Positions 8,576-16,197 of a stretch of DNA of 21,878 bases are shown piece after piece. The translations under genes and the position numbers were made by a program. This DNA comes from JBBQER01 sp052148155 (GTDB lineage Bacteria > Actinomycetota > Acidimicrobiia > IMCC26256 > PALSA-610): the NCBI GenBank assembly GCA_052148155.1, contig JBKQIY010000187.1:1-21878 (forward strand). Direction: 5' to 3'. The notes below the pieces were generated by a model. The model was not told where the DNA came from. It worked only from the letters and a program-made list of their open reading frames with translations, and did not search any database. How positions within the stretch are numbered: position 1 is the stretch's first letter; each line of letters opens with the position of its first letter.

Positions 8576-9403
8576 ATGAGCCGCCAACACCGGGTCGGAT
8601 CCGTGCTTTCGTATGCAACGCTCGGACATACTTGTGCCGTGTTCACGCTGGCGGGCTTGCGAGTTGCTCCGAAACCCTGGGACAAGCTGGGCAACTTTGA
8701 CCTCCTCGAACGCTTCACCACCCGCGCAGCCGGTGAAGGTGCCGACGTGGTCGTGACGCCCGAAGGCTTTCTTGAGGGTTATCTGTGGAACGACGACGAT
8801 CCCCAACAGTTCTCGCGAGCGCAGTACCTCGACGTCGGTGAGACGGTCGACGGTCCGTTGCTGAACAGGGTACGCGCCCTGGCGCGCGACTCGCATGTCT
8901 ACCTTGTGGTCGGGTTCGCAGAACGGCGTGATGATTGCATGTTCAACTCGGTGATCATCTGCTCGCCGGAAGGCGAAAATGTGTTGCGGTATTCGAAGAC
9001 GCATACTGCCGACGACGAACCGTTCAATACCAAGGGAAACGATTTTCCGGTGGTCGACACGCCGTTCGGGCGCTGGGGCGTGTTGATCTGCATGGACCGC
9101 CAGCTGCCGGAGACGTCACGCATTTTGGCGGTCAAAGGTGCGCAACTCATTCTCGTGCCGGCCTGGGGAATGTACGGCGAGATGAACGACGTGATGATGC
9201 GTGCACGCGCATACGAGAACGGCGTGCACGTCGCGTTCGTGCATCCGAGACGATGTCTCATCATCGGCCCGGACGGCACGATCATGGCGCAAGACCAGGG
9301 AGTCGATGATGAGATCGTGTTTGCGAGCATTGGGCTGGCGGGTTCCGCTGCGCATGGGCCGATGCGGCATCGCCGGCCCGAGCTGTACGGCGAACTGAGC
9401 TAG
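8576..9403 (+). CDS. Carbon-nitrogen hydrolase (nitrilase superfamily amidase)
   Basis: A 275-residue cytoplasmic enzyme of the nitrilase superfamily, which hydrolyses amide or nitrile C-N bonds through a Glu-Lys-Cys triad. All three residues are visible: Glu63 in TPEGFLEG, Lys141 in LRYSKTH, and Cys172 in VLICMDRQLPE, which is the nucleophile elbow. Later segments (GAQLILVPAWGMYGEMND, RARAYENGVHVAFVH, IIGPDGTIM) match the family core, and the length is normal. The start is uncertain. ATG 8576 has GGGG seven bases upstream, but nitrilases usually begin right at the first beta-strand, which would favour GTG 8639 (residues from VFTLAGLRV). The specificity cannot be read from sequence. It converges on the secreted hydrolase to its right with a 298-bp gap that shows no strong terminator. 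Confidence 0.9.
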   Translation: MSRQHRVGSVLSYATLGHTCAVFTLAGLRVAPKPWDKLGNFDLLERFTTRAAGEGADVVVTPEGFLEGYLWNDDDPQQFSRAQYLDVGETVDGPLLNRVRALARDSHVYLVVGFAERRDDCMFNSVIICSPEGENVLRYSKTHTADDEPFNTKGNDFPVVDTPFGRWGVLICMDRQLPETSRILAVKGAQLILVPAWGMYGEMNDVMMRARAYENGVHVAFVHPRRCLIIGPDGTIMAQDQGVDDEIVFASIGLAGSAAHGPMRHRRPELYGELS

Positions 9404-9701
9404 GCAGGTCGATCGGCTGGAGACTCTGAAACAGTCGTCCGGCCAGGCGGGCTGTCTCGTCGTCGACATGACTGGTCGGCGACGCGCGCTCCGACGGCGA
9501 TATGTCCCGTCCGCACGCAGCGCCCGGGCTCGATCTTGGTCCTCCACCGGCGCTCGGCGTCGTCGCTTCCCTGCCAGGAGTCCGCGCGAATCGATCTGGT
9601 CCGGGGTTCGATGTCGAGCGCGACTGGTTGGTGCTCTAGTACGAAGAGGCCCGATGGGCCACGTGCTTGTCTCCTCGTCGACGGGCGACGACCCTGGGTG
9701 C

Positions 9702-11783
9702 CTACGGCGTGTTGCTCTGACAGGCCATCGCGTCGCACACGTCGGGGATCACGCCCGTGGACAGGAAGGTCGTGATCTGCGTGAGGAGCGACGCGTTGCC
9801 TCGACCATCGCCGTGCGGGTCCGCTCCGTACGCGGCTCCGTCGGGAGCAAGATTTGTGGTCGGCGGGGTCGGTGTGCCGTAGTCCCAGAGCACCAGGCCC
9901 GCCTTGGCCGGCTCGTTCTGATCCAACTTCGACAGGCCCCATTGTGGGGTGACAGGCACGTCGACCCGGGGTGTCGCACCGAAGAACTGCGGATTGAATG
10001 CCGGCTGATGATTCTGAGCACCGATCGTCCGCGCCAGCATCTCGGCCGCGACGTTCGCGACTTGATGGTCGCCATAGTTCTCAATAATGAAGATCTGCTT
10101 GGCGGGGATGCCGGGGTACGGGTTCGCGGTCAGGTGTTCGGCGTAGCCTTCGTTCTCGCCGCGGTCCCAAAGCAGCTGCGCGAGTTGCAGCACGACCTGC
10201 TGGTCGACCGGGTCGGTGTAGGACTTGTCGAACACGGCTGCGAACTCGTTCCAATCGACCGATCGGTTGAGGAGCAGGCCGCCGTAGTCCATCCCGGGCA
10301 CGCCGAGGATCGCTCGGGTCCACTCCGTCGAAAGCGCTGACACGGCCCCGCCCATGATCCCACCCTGGCTGTAGCCCATGAAGTGGCAGTCATGGGTTTT
10401 GAAAAGTGGTTGGCCGCTGGATTGGAAGGCTGGGTTCGTGACAAACCCCGACGACGAGTTGATCAGACGACCGAGGAACTGGAAGTTCACGAATCCCTGC
10501 AACATGTGGTCGACCTGAGTGTCGAAGGTCGACATGTCTTTCAAGTTCCGGGCGACGTTCGGTATGTCGCTGGTCGACATGCCGACCCAGTCGGTCGCGC
10601 ATCCCATGAGGTTGTCGGCGACACCGGCCGAGAACGAACTTCCTTCGACCTCACTCGCGTTGCCGAGGAGACCATGCCCATACACCGTCGGTGTTGCAGG
10701 CCCTCCGCTCTGCACCGTCGAGGGCAGAACGCAGATGAAGTTCGCGGTCCAAGTCTTGTCGCCGTTGATGATCGGGTTGCCGGCACGATCGGTGACGAGT
10801 GCGGAGAACGGCGTCGTGTCTGCGAGGAACAGCGGCACCTGGAACGTCCCGTGCACGTCACGCACTCCGTTGGTGTCTGTCATCGACGTGACCGCGAACG
10901 AGGGAGCTAGATCGTTCGGAGCGCTCGATGTCGATTCGCGGTGGTGTGTCGCGAGCCACTGATACGCCAACTTGTGCATCGTGAGAGCCGGTCCGGCCAG
11001 ACTCTGTTCGCTCGCGACCGTAAAGTCCCAAGCCTGGTACGGCACCGTCGATCCAAGTACCGATGCCAGATCGTCACGGATCACGAACTTGATATGGGCG
11101 CCGCGCGTCGCAGGTTTCAGCGTGCCGGCGAGCGCCGCAGCTGTGCTTGCGAGCGGCGCAATGGCTGCGCCGCTGTTGTTCACGAGGTTGCGCAGCGCGA
11201 CCGCGTAACGATGCCCTTCGGTCAGCGCGACGGCAGGATGAATCAACAGAAGCTGTTCGGCTGGGTTCAACGTCTGCGCGTCGAGCTCGGCGAAGTACGG
11301 CACCCGGGTATGAGTCACGGTGTCGAGGACGACGATGGGCGAGTCGGCAGCGAGGGAAAGACCGATGTTGGTCGACGTCGCGATGTTCGATTTCGAGAGG
11401 CTCAGTCCCGAGACGTATGTCATGATGACCGACCCGGGCGAGAACCCGTCGCCCGCGTTCTCGGCGGTCGTCGCGACATGCGTGCCTTGACTGTTGGACG
11501 GGTCGACTTTCGACGAGATATTGAGCCGGCGGCCGGTGGGGGTGTTCGAAGGGACGGTGAATGCATCGTTGGGCCAAGGCAGGAGGCAGTGGTGGCCGAC
11601 AGGCGCAGTCAGGAGCACATCGCAACCCGCGACCCCGGCGTCGGGCATCATCACCTTGGCCTGCGCAGCGCGTTGGGCTCCCGAAGCCGGCGCTATGTCT
11701 CCCGCCGCGCCGAGCGCCGCGGTCGCTATCAACACCACCGCCGCGAGAACGATCGAGCGGTACGTCTTGCTGCGAGTTTTCAC
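9702..11783 (-). CDS. Large secreted alpha/beta-hydrolase-like protein
   Basis: A 693-residue exported protein. The signal peptide is KTRSKTYR, then the hydrophobic IVLAAVVLIATAALGAA, then small residues up to about residue 35. The N-terminal half contains CLLPWPNDAFTVPSNTPTGRRLNI, a segment style seen in secreted lipase-like proteins, followed by a beta-rich region. The C-terminal half is an alpha/beta-hydrolase: nucleophile elbow GYSQGG with Ser472, an aspartate in NYGDHQV (Asp572) and a histidine in DPHGDGRG (His657) in the right order for a triad. The triad assignment is my inference. The GTG start at 11783 follows an eight-G run (11788-11795, opposite strand) with four bases between, and an in-frame TAA lies just upstream, so no longer start exists. 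Substrate unknown; esterase or lipase activity is plausible. Four or more cysteines suggest disulphides outside the cell. Confidence 0.85.
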   Translation of the reverse strand: MKTRSKTYRSIVLAAVVLIATAALGAAGDIAPASGAQRAAQAKVMMPDAGVAGCDVLLTAPVGHHCLLPWPNDAFTVPSNTPTGRRLNISSKVDPSNSQGTHVATTAENAGDGFSPGSVIMTYVSGLSLSKSNIATSTNIGLSLAADSPIVVLDTVTHTRVPYFAELDAQTLNPAEQLLLIHPAVALTEGHRYAVALRNLVNNSGAAIAPLASTAAALAGTLKPATRGAHIKFVIRDDLASVLGSTVPYQAWDFTVASEQSLAGPALTMHKLAYQWLATHHRESTSSAPNDLAPSFAVTSMTDTNGVRDVHGTFQVPLFLADTTPFSALVTDRAGNPIINGDKTWTANFICVLPSTVQSGGPATPTVYGHGLLGNASEVEGSSFSAGVADNLMGCATDWVGMSTSDIPNVARNLKDMSTFDTQVDHMLQGFVNFQFLGRLINSSSGFVTNPAFQSSGQPLFKTHDCHFMGYSQGGIMGGAVSALSTEWTRAILGVPGMDYGGLLLNRSVDWNEFAAVFDKSYTDPVDQQVVLQLAQLLWDRGENEGYAEHLTANPYPGIPAKQIFIIENYGDHQVANVAAEMLARTIGAQNHQPAFNPQFFGATPRVDVPVTPQWGLSKLDQNEPAKAGLVLWDYGTPTPPTTNLAPDGAAYGADPHGDGRGNASLLTQITTFLSTGVIPDVCDAMACQSNTP

Positions 11784-11818
11784 GAGGCCCCCCCCGGGAA
11801 CTGAACCAACCTCACGTT

Positions 11819-11857
11819 ATCGACTTCGGGCGGGACGCTGACGTGCCCGAAGTCGAT
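11819..11857. promoter_or_regulatory. 13-bp perfect inverted repeat upstream of the secreted hydrolase
   Basis: ATCGACTTCGGGC (11819-11831) and GCCCGAAGTCGAT (11845-11857) are exact reverse complements with a 13-base spacer. It ends 35 bases before the GTG start of the hydrolase on the minus strand. Its length and position suggest an operator for a dimeric regulator, or a leader hairpin in the mRNA. There is no T-tract after it in either direction. Confidence 0.6.
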
Positions 11858-12387
11858 GCGTTCTTGGGTACGGCTTGCCGGTTGCGCGGCAGAACAGCTC
11901 GTCGCATTCGAGGTGCGAGACGATACTCGCGGTCAAAGAGACCACCGAGCTCGACGCAGAGACAAGCATCCGCTCGTCGGATTGGCCTCCAGCCACGTGC
12001 CGGACCCGCAAGCGCAGACAACCGGCGCGTCGCCCCGTCACCGATCGGCGTGCCCTCGGCGCCCAGTCCAGGTCACGTCGAACGGGACCGTTCGGCAGGT
12101 CAACGACGGCACGACCTCGTTTTGCGCGGCGCCCGATCGTCGAATTGGTCGAACACGATGAACGTGCCCGTCCGGACCCGCGCGTCGCGAACCCGGACCG
12201 CGTCGGTTCCGATCTTCCCACCTGGGGAGGCGAAGTCGAAAGAGTGTCGGCCGGCTCGCGTCGGCGACGTCCTCGAGCTGCGGATCTCTGTACGCGTCGT
12301 CCGTCTCCCGATGTCACAGACCTCGACGAACCGACATGGCGGCCACCCACGAGCCCGGGCGCCAGGTCACGAAGAGCGGGACCACGT

Positions 12388-12418
12388 CGAGCCCCGACGA
12401 CATACGACGTCGGGCTCG
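12388..12418. repeat. Imperfect inverted repeat
   Basis: CGAGCCCCGACG at 12388-12399 pairs with CGTCGGGCTCG at 12408-12418 if one C is bulged, with an eight-base loop. No T-tract and no adjacent gene. Confidence 0.35.
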
Positions 12419-12534
12419 CGGTCGATGGCGGGCGGTGGGGTCCCGCGGCGGCGAAACGATCAGCCAACCGTGCGACGTCGCGCGGCTGCGTGTTTGGTGT
12501 CCCGGCCGCCGATCTGGGCCCTGTCAATGATCGG

Positions 12535-12687
12535 TCAAGAAGGTGGAGTCGGCTGGCGGTCGCCCGCAAGCGGATGCGAGCACCGCACCATGGTCGAGAT
12601 CGCGGCATTGATGAGCGCGCTGGTCTGGATGGCGTGTTGGTGCTGGTTGCTGTGGCCTGGGTAGATGATCGCCGACTCGAGGACCAC
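12535..12687 (-). pseudogene. Short protein-like frame, possible gene remnant
   Basis: A 50-codon frame from GTG 12687 to TGA 12535. It contains VLESAIIYPGHSNQHQHAIQ followed by a short helix-like stretch TSALINAAISTMV. The first two thirds use C- or G-ending codons almost throughout, unlike neighbouring frames, which suggests it was or is translated. The frame is cut by a stop just upstream. I recognise no family. It could be a small gene, a remnant or chance. Confidence 0.2.
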
Positions 12688-12924
12688 GAACGCTCACGTA
12701 GGTCGAGGCTTGACGGGTGGGGCCAGCGGGCATAACCGGCGGGGACTGAGACCGCCGCATCGGAGCGCGAAGACCGTGTCATCGTTTTGAGCGGAGGCAA
12801 TCGCGGTCGGCCACGCGCCGTACGCGAGACAGCCGAACCTTGACCGAATCTGCCTGGAACCTTGTCGTGGCGCATCGGCACAATCAAAGGAGAACGACGG
12901 CCCCCAATCCCTCGTTCGCAAGAT

Positions 12925-12953
12925 ACGACCCGTCGCCCGCAGCGGCGGGTCGT
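12925..12953. terminator. Strong terminator-like hairpin
   Basis: ACGACCCGTCGC (12925-12936), loop CCGCA, GCGGCGGGTCGT (12942-12953): a 12-pair stem with one T-G mismatch that can pair in RNA. On the plus strand it is followed by TTTCG and on the minus strand by ATCTTG, so it is a short-T-tract terminator at best. On the minus strand it lies about 180 bases past the TauE gene. On the plus strand there is no gene in front of it, only an unused AAAGGAG (12886-12892). Confidence 0.5.
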
Positions 12954-13082
12954 TTCGCGTGTCGCCGGGAAGGCTCCGCGACAACAGCCGGCCTGGTGCA
13001 GGTTCCTTCCCGTCGCCCGACGCCGGTCCCGTTTAGGGACCCAGGCTGACAGTCTCGAACGGCCGAGAGTTGGGCGCGCGCT

Positions 13083-13101
13083 CGCCCCTGGACCGGGGGC
13101 G
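13083..13101 (-). terminator. Hairpin just downstream of the TauE/SafE gene
   Basis: CGCCCC / GGGGCG with a seven-base loop, about 30 bases after the TauE stop on the minus strand, with outer pairing CTCGC / GCGAG possible. The position suits a terminator, but it has no T-tract. Confidence 0.35.
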
Positions 13102-13130
13102 GCCGCGAGGTGCGTTGGTGGCTTCGCGGC

Positions 13131-13880
13131 TCAGACCAACCGTACGAGTGCCACAGTGCCCACGACGACGATCACGAAGCGAAGGGCCCGTTGATCGAGG
13201 CGTCGACCGAAGGTTGCGCCGAGCTGTCCGCCCAGAATCGAACCTGCCGCGATCAGCCCGACCACCTTCCAATCGATACTTGTCGCGAAGACGAACACGA
13301 CTGACGCGACCAGATTCACTGACCCGGCGAGAACATTCTTGGTGGCGTTGAGGCGTTGCAGCTCGTCGCGAAGCAGGAGGCCGAGTATCGCGATCAATAT
13401 GATGCCTTGCGCCGCGCCGAAGTAACCGCCGTATATGCCGGTTGCGGCGACGAGTATCCACAATGCGGGCCGCACCTCTGCGCGTCGAACTCCGGAACGT
13501 GCCTGAAGATACGCGGCGAGTCGTGGTTGCACGATGACCAGCGCGAGCGCGATCACGATCAACGCGATCACGATCCGTTGGAAGACATCGCTCGGCAATA
13601 CCAGGAGCAGTACCGCGCCGACGAACCCACCAGCGATCGATGCCGGAACAAGCCGTACCAGGCGTTCGCGCTGCCCGCTGAGCTCGCGCCGATATCCGTA
13701 GACCGCAGATAGAGCTCCGGGAACCAGCCCGATGTCGTTGGATACGTTGGCGAGGACCGGTGGATAACCGAGCGCGATGAGGGTCGGGAAGGTGATTAGT
13801 GACCCGGACCCGACGACGGCATTGATCGTGCCCGCGCCGATGCCTGCGACGAAGATGATGATGGCATGTGACGCGGTCAC
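13131..13880 (-). CDS. TauE/SafE family membrane transporter
   Basis: A 249-residue integral membrane protein of the TauE/SafE (formerly DUF81) family, which exports sulfite, sulfoacetate or related small organic anions. The repeat hallmark is clear near the start (GAGTINAVVGSGSLITFPTL, then LANVSNDIGLVPG) and again in the second half (GGYFGAAQGIILIAILGLLL, LNATKNVLAGSVN). About seven to eight hydrophobic segments are visible. Length is typical. The GTG start at 13880 gives the normal N-terminus but lacks an obvious ribosome binding site. The substrate cannot be inferred: no sulfur-metabolism gene is nearby. A hairpin 30 bases past the stop may end transcription. Confidence 0.92.
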   Translation of the reverse strand: MTASHAIIIFVAGIGAGTINAVVGSGSLITFPTLIALGYPPVLANVSNDIGLVPGALSAVYGYRRELSGQRERLVRLVPASIAGGFVGAVLLLVLPSDVFQRIVIALIVIALALVIVQPRLAAYLQARSGVRRAEVRPALWILVAATGIYGGYFGAAQGIILIAILGLLLRDELQRLNATKNVLAGSVNLVASVVFVFATSIDWKVVGLIAAGSILGGQLGATFGRRLDQRALRFVIVVVGTVALVRLV

Positions 13881-14235
13881 TCGATCAGCGAACCCGAACG
13901 TCGCACAACCTTGGCAGTCACAGGCGGAGCCTACGGCCGAATCGTGGCGTCGAACGGACTGCGGGCAACAACTGCGATTCAGGCACGCTCAGTCGGCGAC
14001 GTATTCCGGTTCCCGGCAGAAGCGAAACGAAATCGTTCACTCGGCGTCAAGCATGAGCCGACAGCATCAGCTGTAACGAATGTCGAGAGACGTACAACCG
14101 ACGGTGGATCCCTCTCGGAGTGGACCGATACGGAGTTCGAGGACTTCGGTTGCCGTGTCGAGCAGACGCCGGCAGCTGCGAACGTTTCAACGTCCAACGC
14201 TCGGGTCCGCCGAGCTGCCGCGCATCGATGACACT
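13881..14235. other. Gene-poor spacer
   Basis: About 355 bp between the PPOX-class gene and the TauE/SafE gene, both on the minus strand. The only frame of note (minus 13979-14239, 86 residues) has no domain and overlaps the end of the PPOX gene, so I do not call it. No clear promoter is visible. Confidence 0.55.
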
Positions 14236-14625
14236 TCATCGTGCCGGCGCATTTCGCGAACCTTCGCCCGGCCCGTCGATCGGCACACAGTGATCGATCT
14301 CGTTCGGGACGGTCGCGAGTCGGTGCAAGACCACCGACGTCGGTACAACTAGCAATGAATCCGAGGACGCTGACTGCGCCGCACCGTCGACAATCAGACA
14401 GTAGTCATCGATTCCGGCAGTCCACACGAGCGCGACCGCCGGATGCTGTTCGGCATTGCCGTGCGTCCGCCGACCGACGCGCATTGCAAGGCTGTCACCA
14501 TCGAACACCACGAGCACCGACGTGACGTGAGGCGGACCTTCGCCGGATGTCGTGACGAGCAACGCGCGGGCGCCGAACCGCGACACCTCGACCCGTAACG
14601 CGGCCAGGTCGACGGAGATACTCAC
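14236..14625 (-). CDS. PPOX-class (pyridoxamine 5'-phosphate oxidase-like) flavin/F420-binding protein
   Basis: A 129-residue protein with the split-barrel flavin-binding fold. Segments SISVDLAALRVEVSRFG, ALLVTTSGEGPPHVTSVLV, GRRTHGNAEQHPAVALVW and DYCLIVDGAA follow the strand order of small PPOX-class proteins that bind FMN or F420 and reduce or bind small molecules in the cytoplasm. The specific reaction is unknown. Length is normal for single-domain members. The start is GTG 14625, giving the common N-terminus; an adjacent ribosome binding site is weak. It is divergent from the DUF4232 lipoprotein with 110 bp between, so the two may share a control region. Confidence 0.85.
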   Translation of the reverse strand: MSISVDLAALRVEVSRFGARALLVTTSGEGPPHVTSVLVVFDGDSLAMRVGRRTHGNAEQHPAVALVWTAGIDDYCLIVDGAAQSASSDSLLVVPTSVVLHRLATVPNEIDHCVPIDGPGEGSRNAPAR

Positions 14626-14721
14626 CGCGCCAGCTTACGCGCTGAACGGTCAAGTAACCCTCGAGGTGTCCGGCAGGACTAAAGAAGCGCGCGTCGAGCA
14701 ACGACGCCGACACTGATTGAT

Positions 14722-14728
14722 GGAAAGG
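14722..14728 (+). promoter_or_regulatory. Ribosome binding site that fixes a TTG start
   Basis: GGAAAGG seven bases before TTG 14736. No ATG or GTG with similar spacing exists in that frame, so this site supports the rare start codon of the lipoprotein. Confidence 0.6.
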
Positions 14729-14735
14729 TTACTCA

Positions 14736-15368
14736 TTGTCCTCCCAACGAATCGCGACTCTGGGTTTGTGCGTGTTCACCGTGACGTTCGTGGCGTCGTG
14801 CAGCTCGTCAGCCCACTCGGTGAGCTCCCCGACGTCAACGACGGTCACGGCCGCCTCCACCACAGCATTGACGCCATCGGTTGGTTCGAGGAGTTCAACG
14901 GTGCCGGCTTCGCAAGTCAAGGCCGCGGCGCCGAACTGCAAATTCTCCCAACTGTCGGTGACCGCCACTGGAGATTCCGCAACGGGTCATATTGGCGTGC
15001 TGCTCCGGTTCGAGAACACGAAGGCGCCGACGTGCGATCTGACGGGATATCCCGGCGTGGCGGGACTCGACGCCGCGGGTCGGCAGGTCGTACAGGCCGC
15101 ACGCACCTTGCACGGTTTCATCCCGGGAGTACAGACCGGACAGCGTCCGCCGGTCGTCGTCTTGGCGGACGGCCAATCAGCATCGGGCTTCGTCGAGGGA
15201 ACCGACGTCCCCGAGGGAAACGACCACGCCTGTCCGACCTACCCGCGACTCTTGGTCACGCCGCCGAACACGACGCAGTCAGTGCGCATCGACATGTCGA
15301 TGCCAGGATGTTCTCCTGTTCAGGTTCATCCCGTGGTACCTGGCACGAGCGGGTCGCTCAATGGTTAG
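14736..15368 (+). CDS. DUF4232 domain lipoprotein
   Basis: A 210-residue exported lipoprotein starting at TTG. The signal is RIATLGLCVFTVTF followed by the lipobox VASC with Cys22, then a Ser/Thr-rich linker to about residue 65. The rest is a DUF4232 domain: CKFSQLSVTATGDSATGHIG, LRFENTKAPTCDLTGYPGVAGLD, then VVLADGQSASGFVEGTDV and a conserved pair of late cysteines (CPTYPRLLVTPP, MPGCSPVQVHP). This family is common in actinobacterial lipoproteins and secreted proteins; its role is not known, though a beta-sandwich on the cell surface is expected. It is divergent from the PPOX gene. No strong terminator follows, only overlapping weak 5-bp stems around 15390-15415. Confidence 0.9.
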   Translation: MSSQRIATLGLCVFTVTFVASCSSSAHSVSSPTSTTVTAASTTALTPSVGSRSSTVPASQVKAAAPNCKFSQLSVTATGDSATGHIGVLLRFENTKAPTCDLTGYPGVAGLDAAGRQVVQAARTLHGFIPGVQTGQRPPVVVLADGQSASGFVEGTDVPEGNDHACPTYPRLLVTPPNTTQSVRIDMSMPGCSPVQVHPVVPGTSGSLNG

Positions 15369-16197
15369 CGGATCGGATTAGCGTCACGGTTGCGGGAGCC
15401 GCCCGCCCAGGCGGACGTTGCACAACCCCGATCGTCCGATGCTCGATCGCCGTCCCGTCGTCGGCTCTCGGCTGACTGTCGGGGCCTGTCGGTTCAGCAG
15501 CGTCGCCGACGCGCGCGAAAGACCGCGACGCCACGATCAAGCGGGTAGACCACGAAGGCGACTGTCACGATCAACGTCAACGAAACCTGTCGAAGCGCAC
15601 AGGTGGCGGAATCGCGAGCGGCTCCGCGGTGGCGTCGGTCGCGAGCGAGCCTGCCAGCCGTGCCGGACCGCCAAGCAGGCGCGAAGACCGGCGCGATCGC
15701 TCGAAGCGACAACAACACTTCGCACGGTTCTCTCAGGGCGGTTTCGAAAACGCGCGGAACGCGGCCGCGACGCCCATGGTGAACGCCGGCCGGTTTGCGG
15801 ATCACCAGATCTCGACCACACTCGAATGCCGTCAGCCACGGTACGTGTGACGGACGCGCTGACCGGCCCCGCGATGAGCGCGCAACGTCTTTCGAAATTT
15901 TCGGAGCAGCGCCCATGGCAGGTCGAGCCGTCCTGGGGACCGGTTCACAGCAAACCACCCAGGACGTTTCGCCGACACCGCTCGCCCGTCTTCAGCTCAA
16001 AGGGCTAGAGTCCCCGGGCGTTCGAGGGGCGGGGTTCGAAGGCGTTCGGTCCGTCCGATCGGGAGGCTGCCCGTATCGGGAGTTTGATGCCGCGCTGTGG
16101 CCGGCGGACGTTGCGGGGTTGGTTTGTCTCGGCGGGGATTCCATGGACGGATGCGCGGCGGTACTGACCGGTCGTCGCGCCTGTCTGCGGTGGCGTA
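15369..16197. other. Gene-poor spacer before the beta-helix gene
   Basis: About 830 bp. Frames on both strands are Arg-rich and unrecognised. A minus-strand frame (15494-15958) ends in a hydrophobic stretch (LTLIVTVAFVVYPL) but has no domain. The last 190 bp turn strongly G-rich on the plus strand and contain an imperfect hairpin (GATCGGG / CCCGTATC, about 16058-16081), so a structured leader for the next gene is possible but not shown. Confidence 0.5.

Larger units (their letters stand above)
11784..13130. other. Long gene-poor region with hairpins and possible remnants
   Basis: The largest gap of the window, 1.35 kb. Long open frames exist on both strands (for example minus 11817-12887), but their products are dominated by Arg, Ser and Pro, with no domain and no plausible start. 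Such frames arise by chance when stop codons are rare at high GC. Real structure here includes the 13-bp inverted repeat near 11840, a hairpin at 12388-12418 (11 paired bases with one bulged C), and strong hairpins at 12925-12953 and 13083-13101. A short minus-strand frame at 12535-12687 looks more protein-like than the rest. Confidence 0.55.

Noticed and set aside
5957..12851. Shared 12-mer CTTGACCGAATC at about 5957 and 12839, resembling a -35 element
   Set aside because: Shared 12-mers are expected by chance in 22 kb, and neither copy has a matching -10 at normal distance.
11561..12887. Long open frames on both strands (plus 11561-12664 and 11875-12735, minus 11817-12887)
   Set aside because: Composition dominated by Arg, Ser and Pro, no domain, implausible starts, and overlap with each other and with the secreted hydrolase. 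They fit chance openness at high GC.
15494..15958. Minus-strand frame ending with a hydrophobic segment
   Set aside because: Only one hydrophobic stretch, Arg-rich remainder and no family pattern; not enough for a membrane protein or a remnant.
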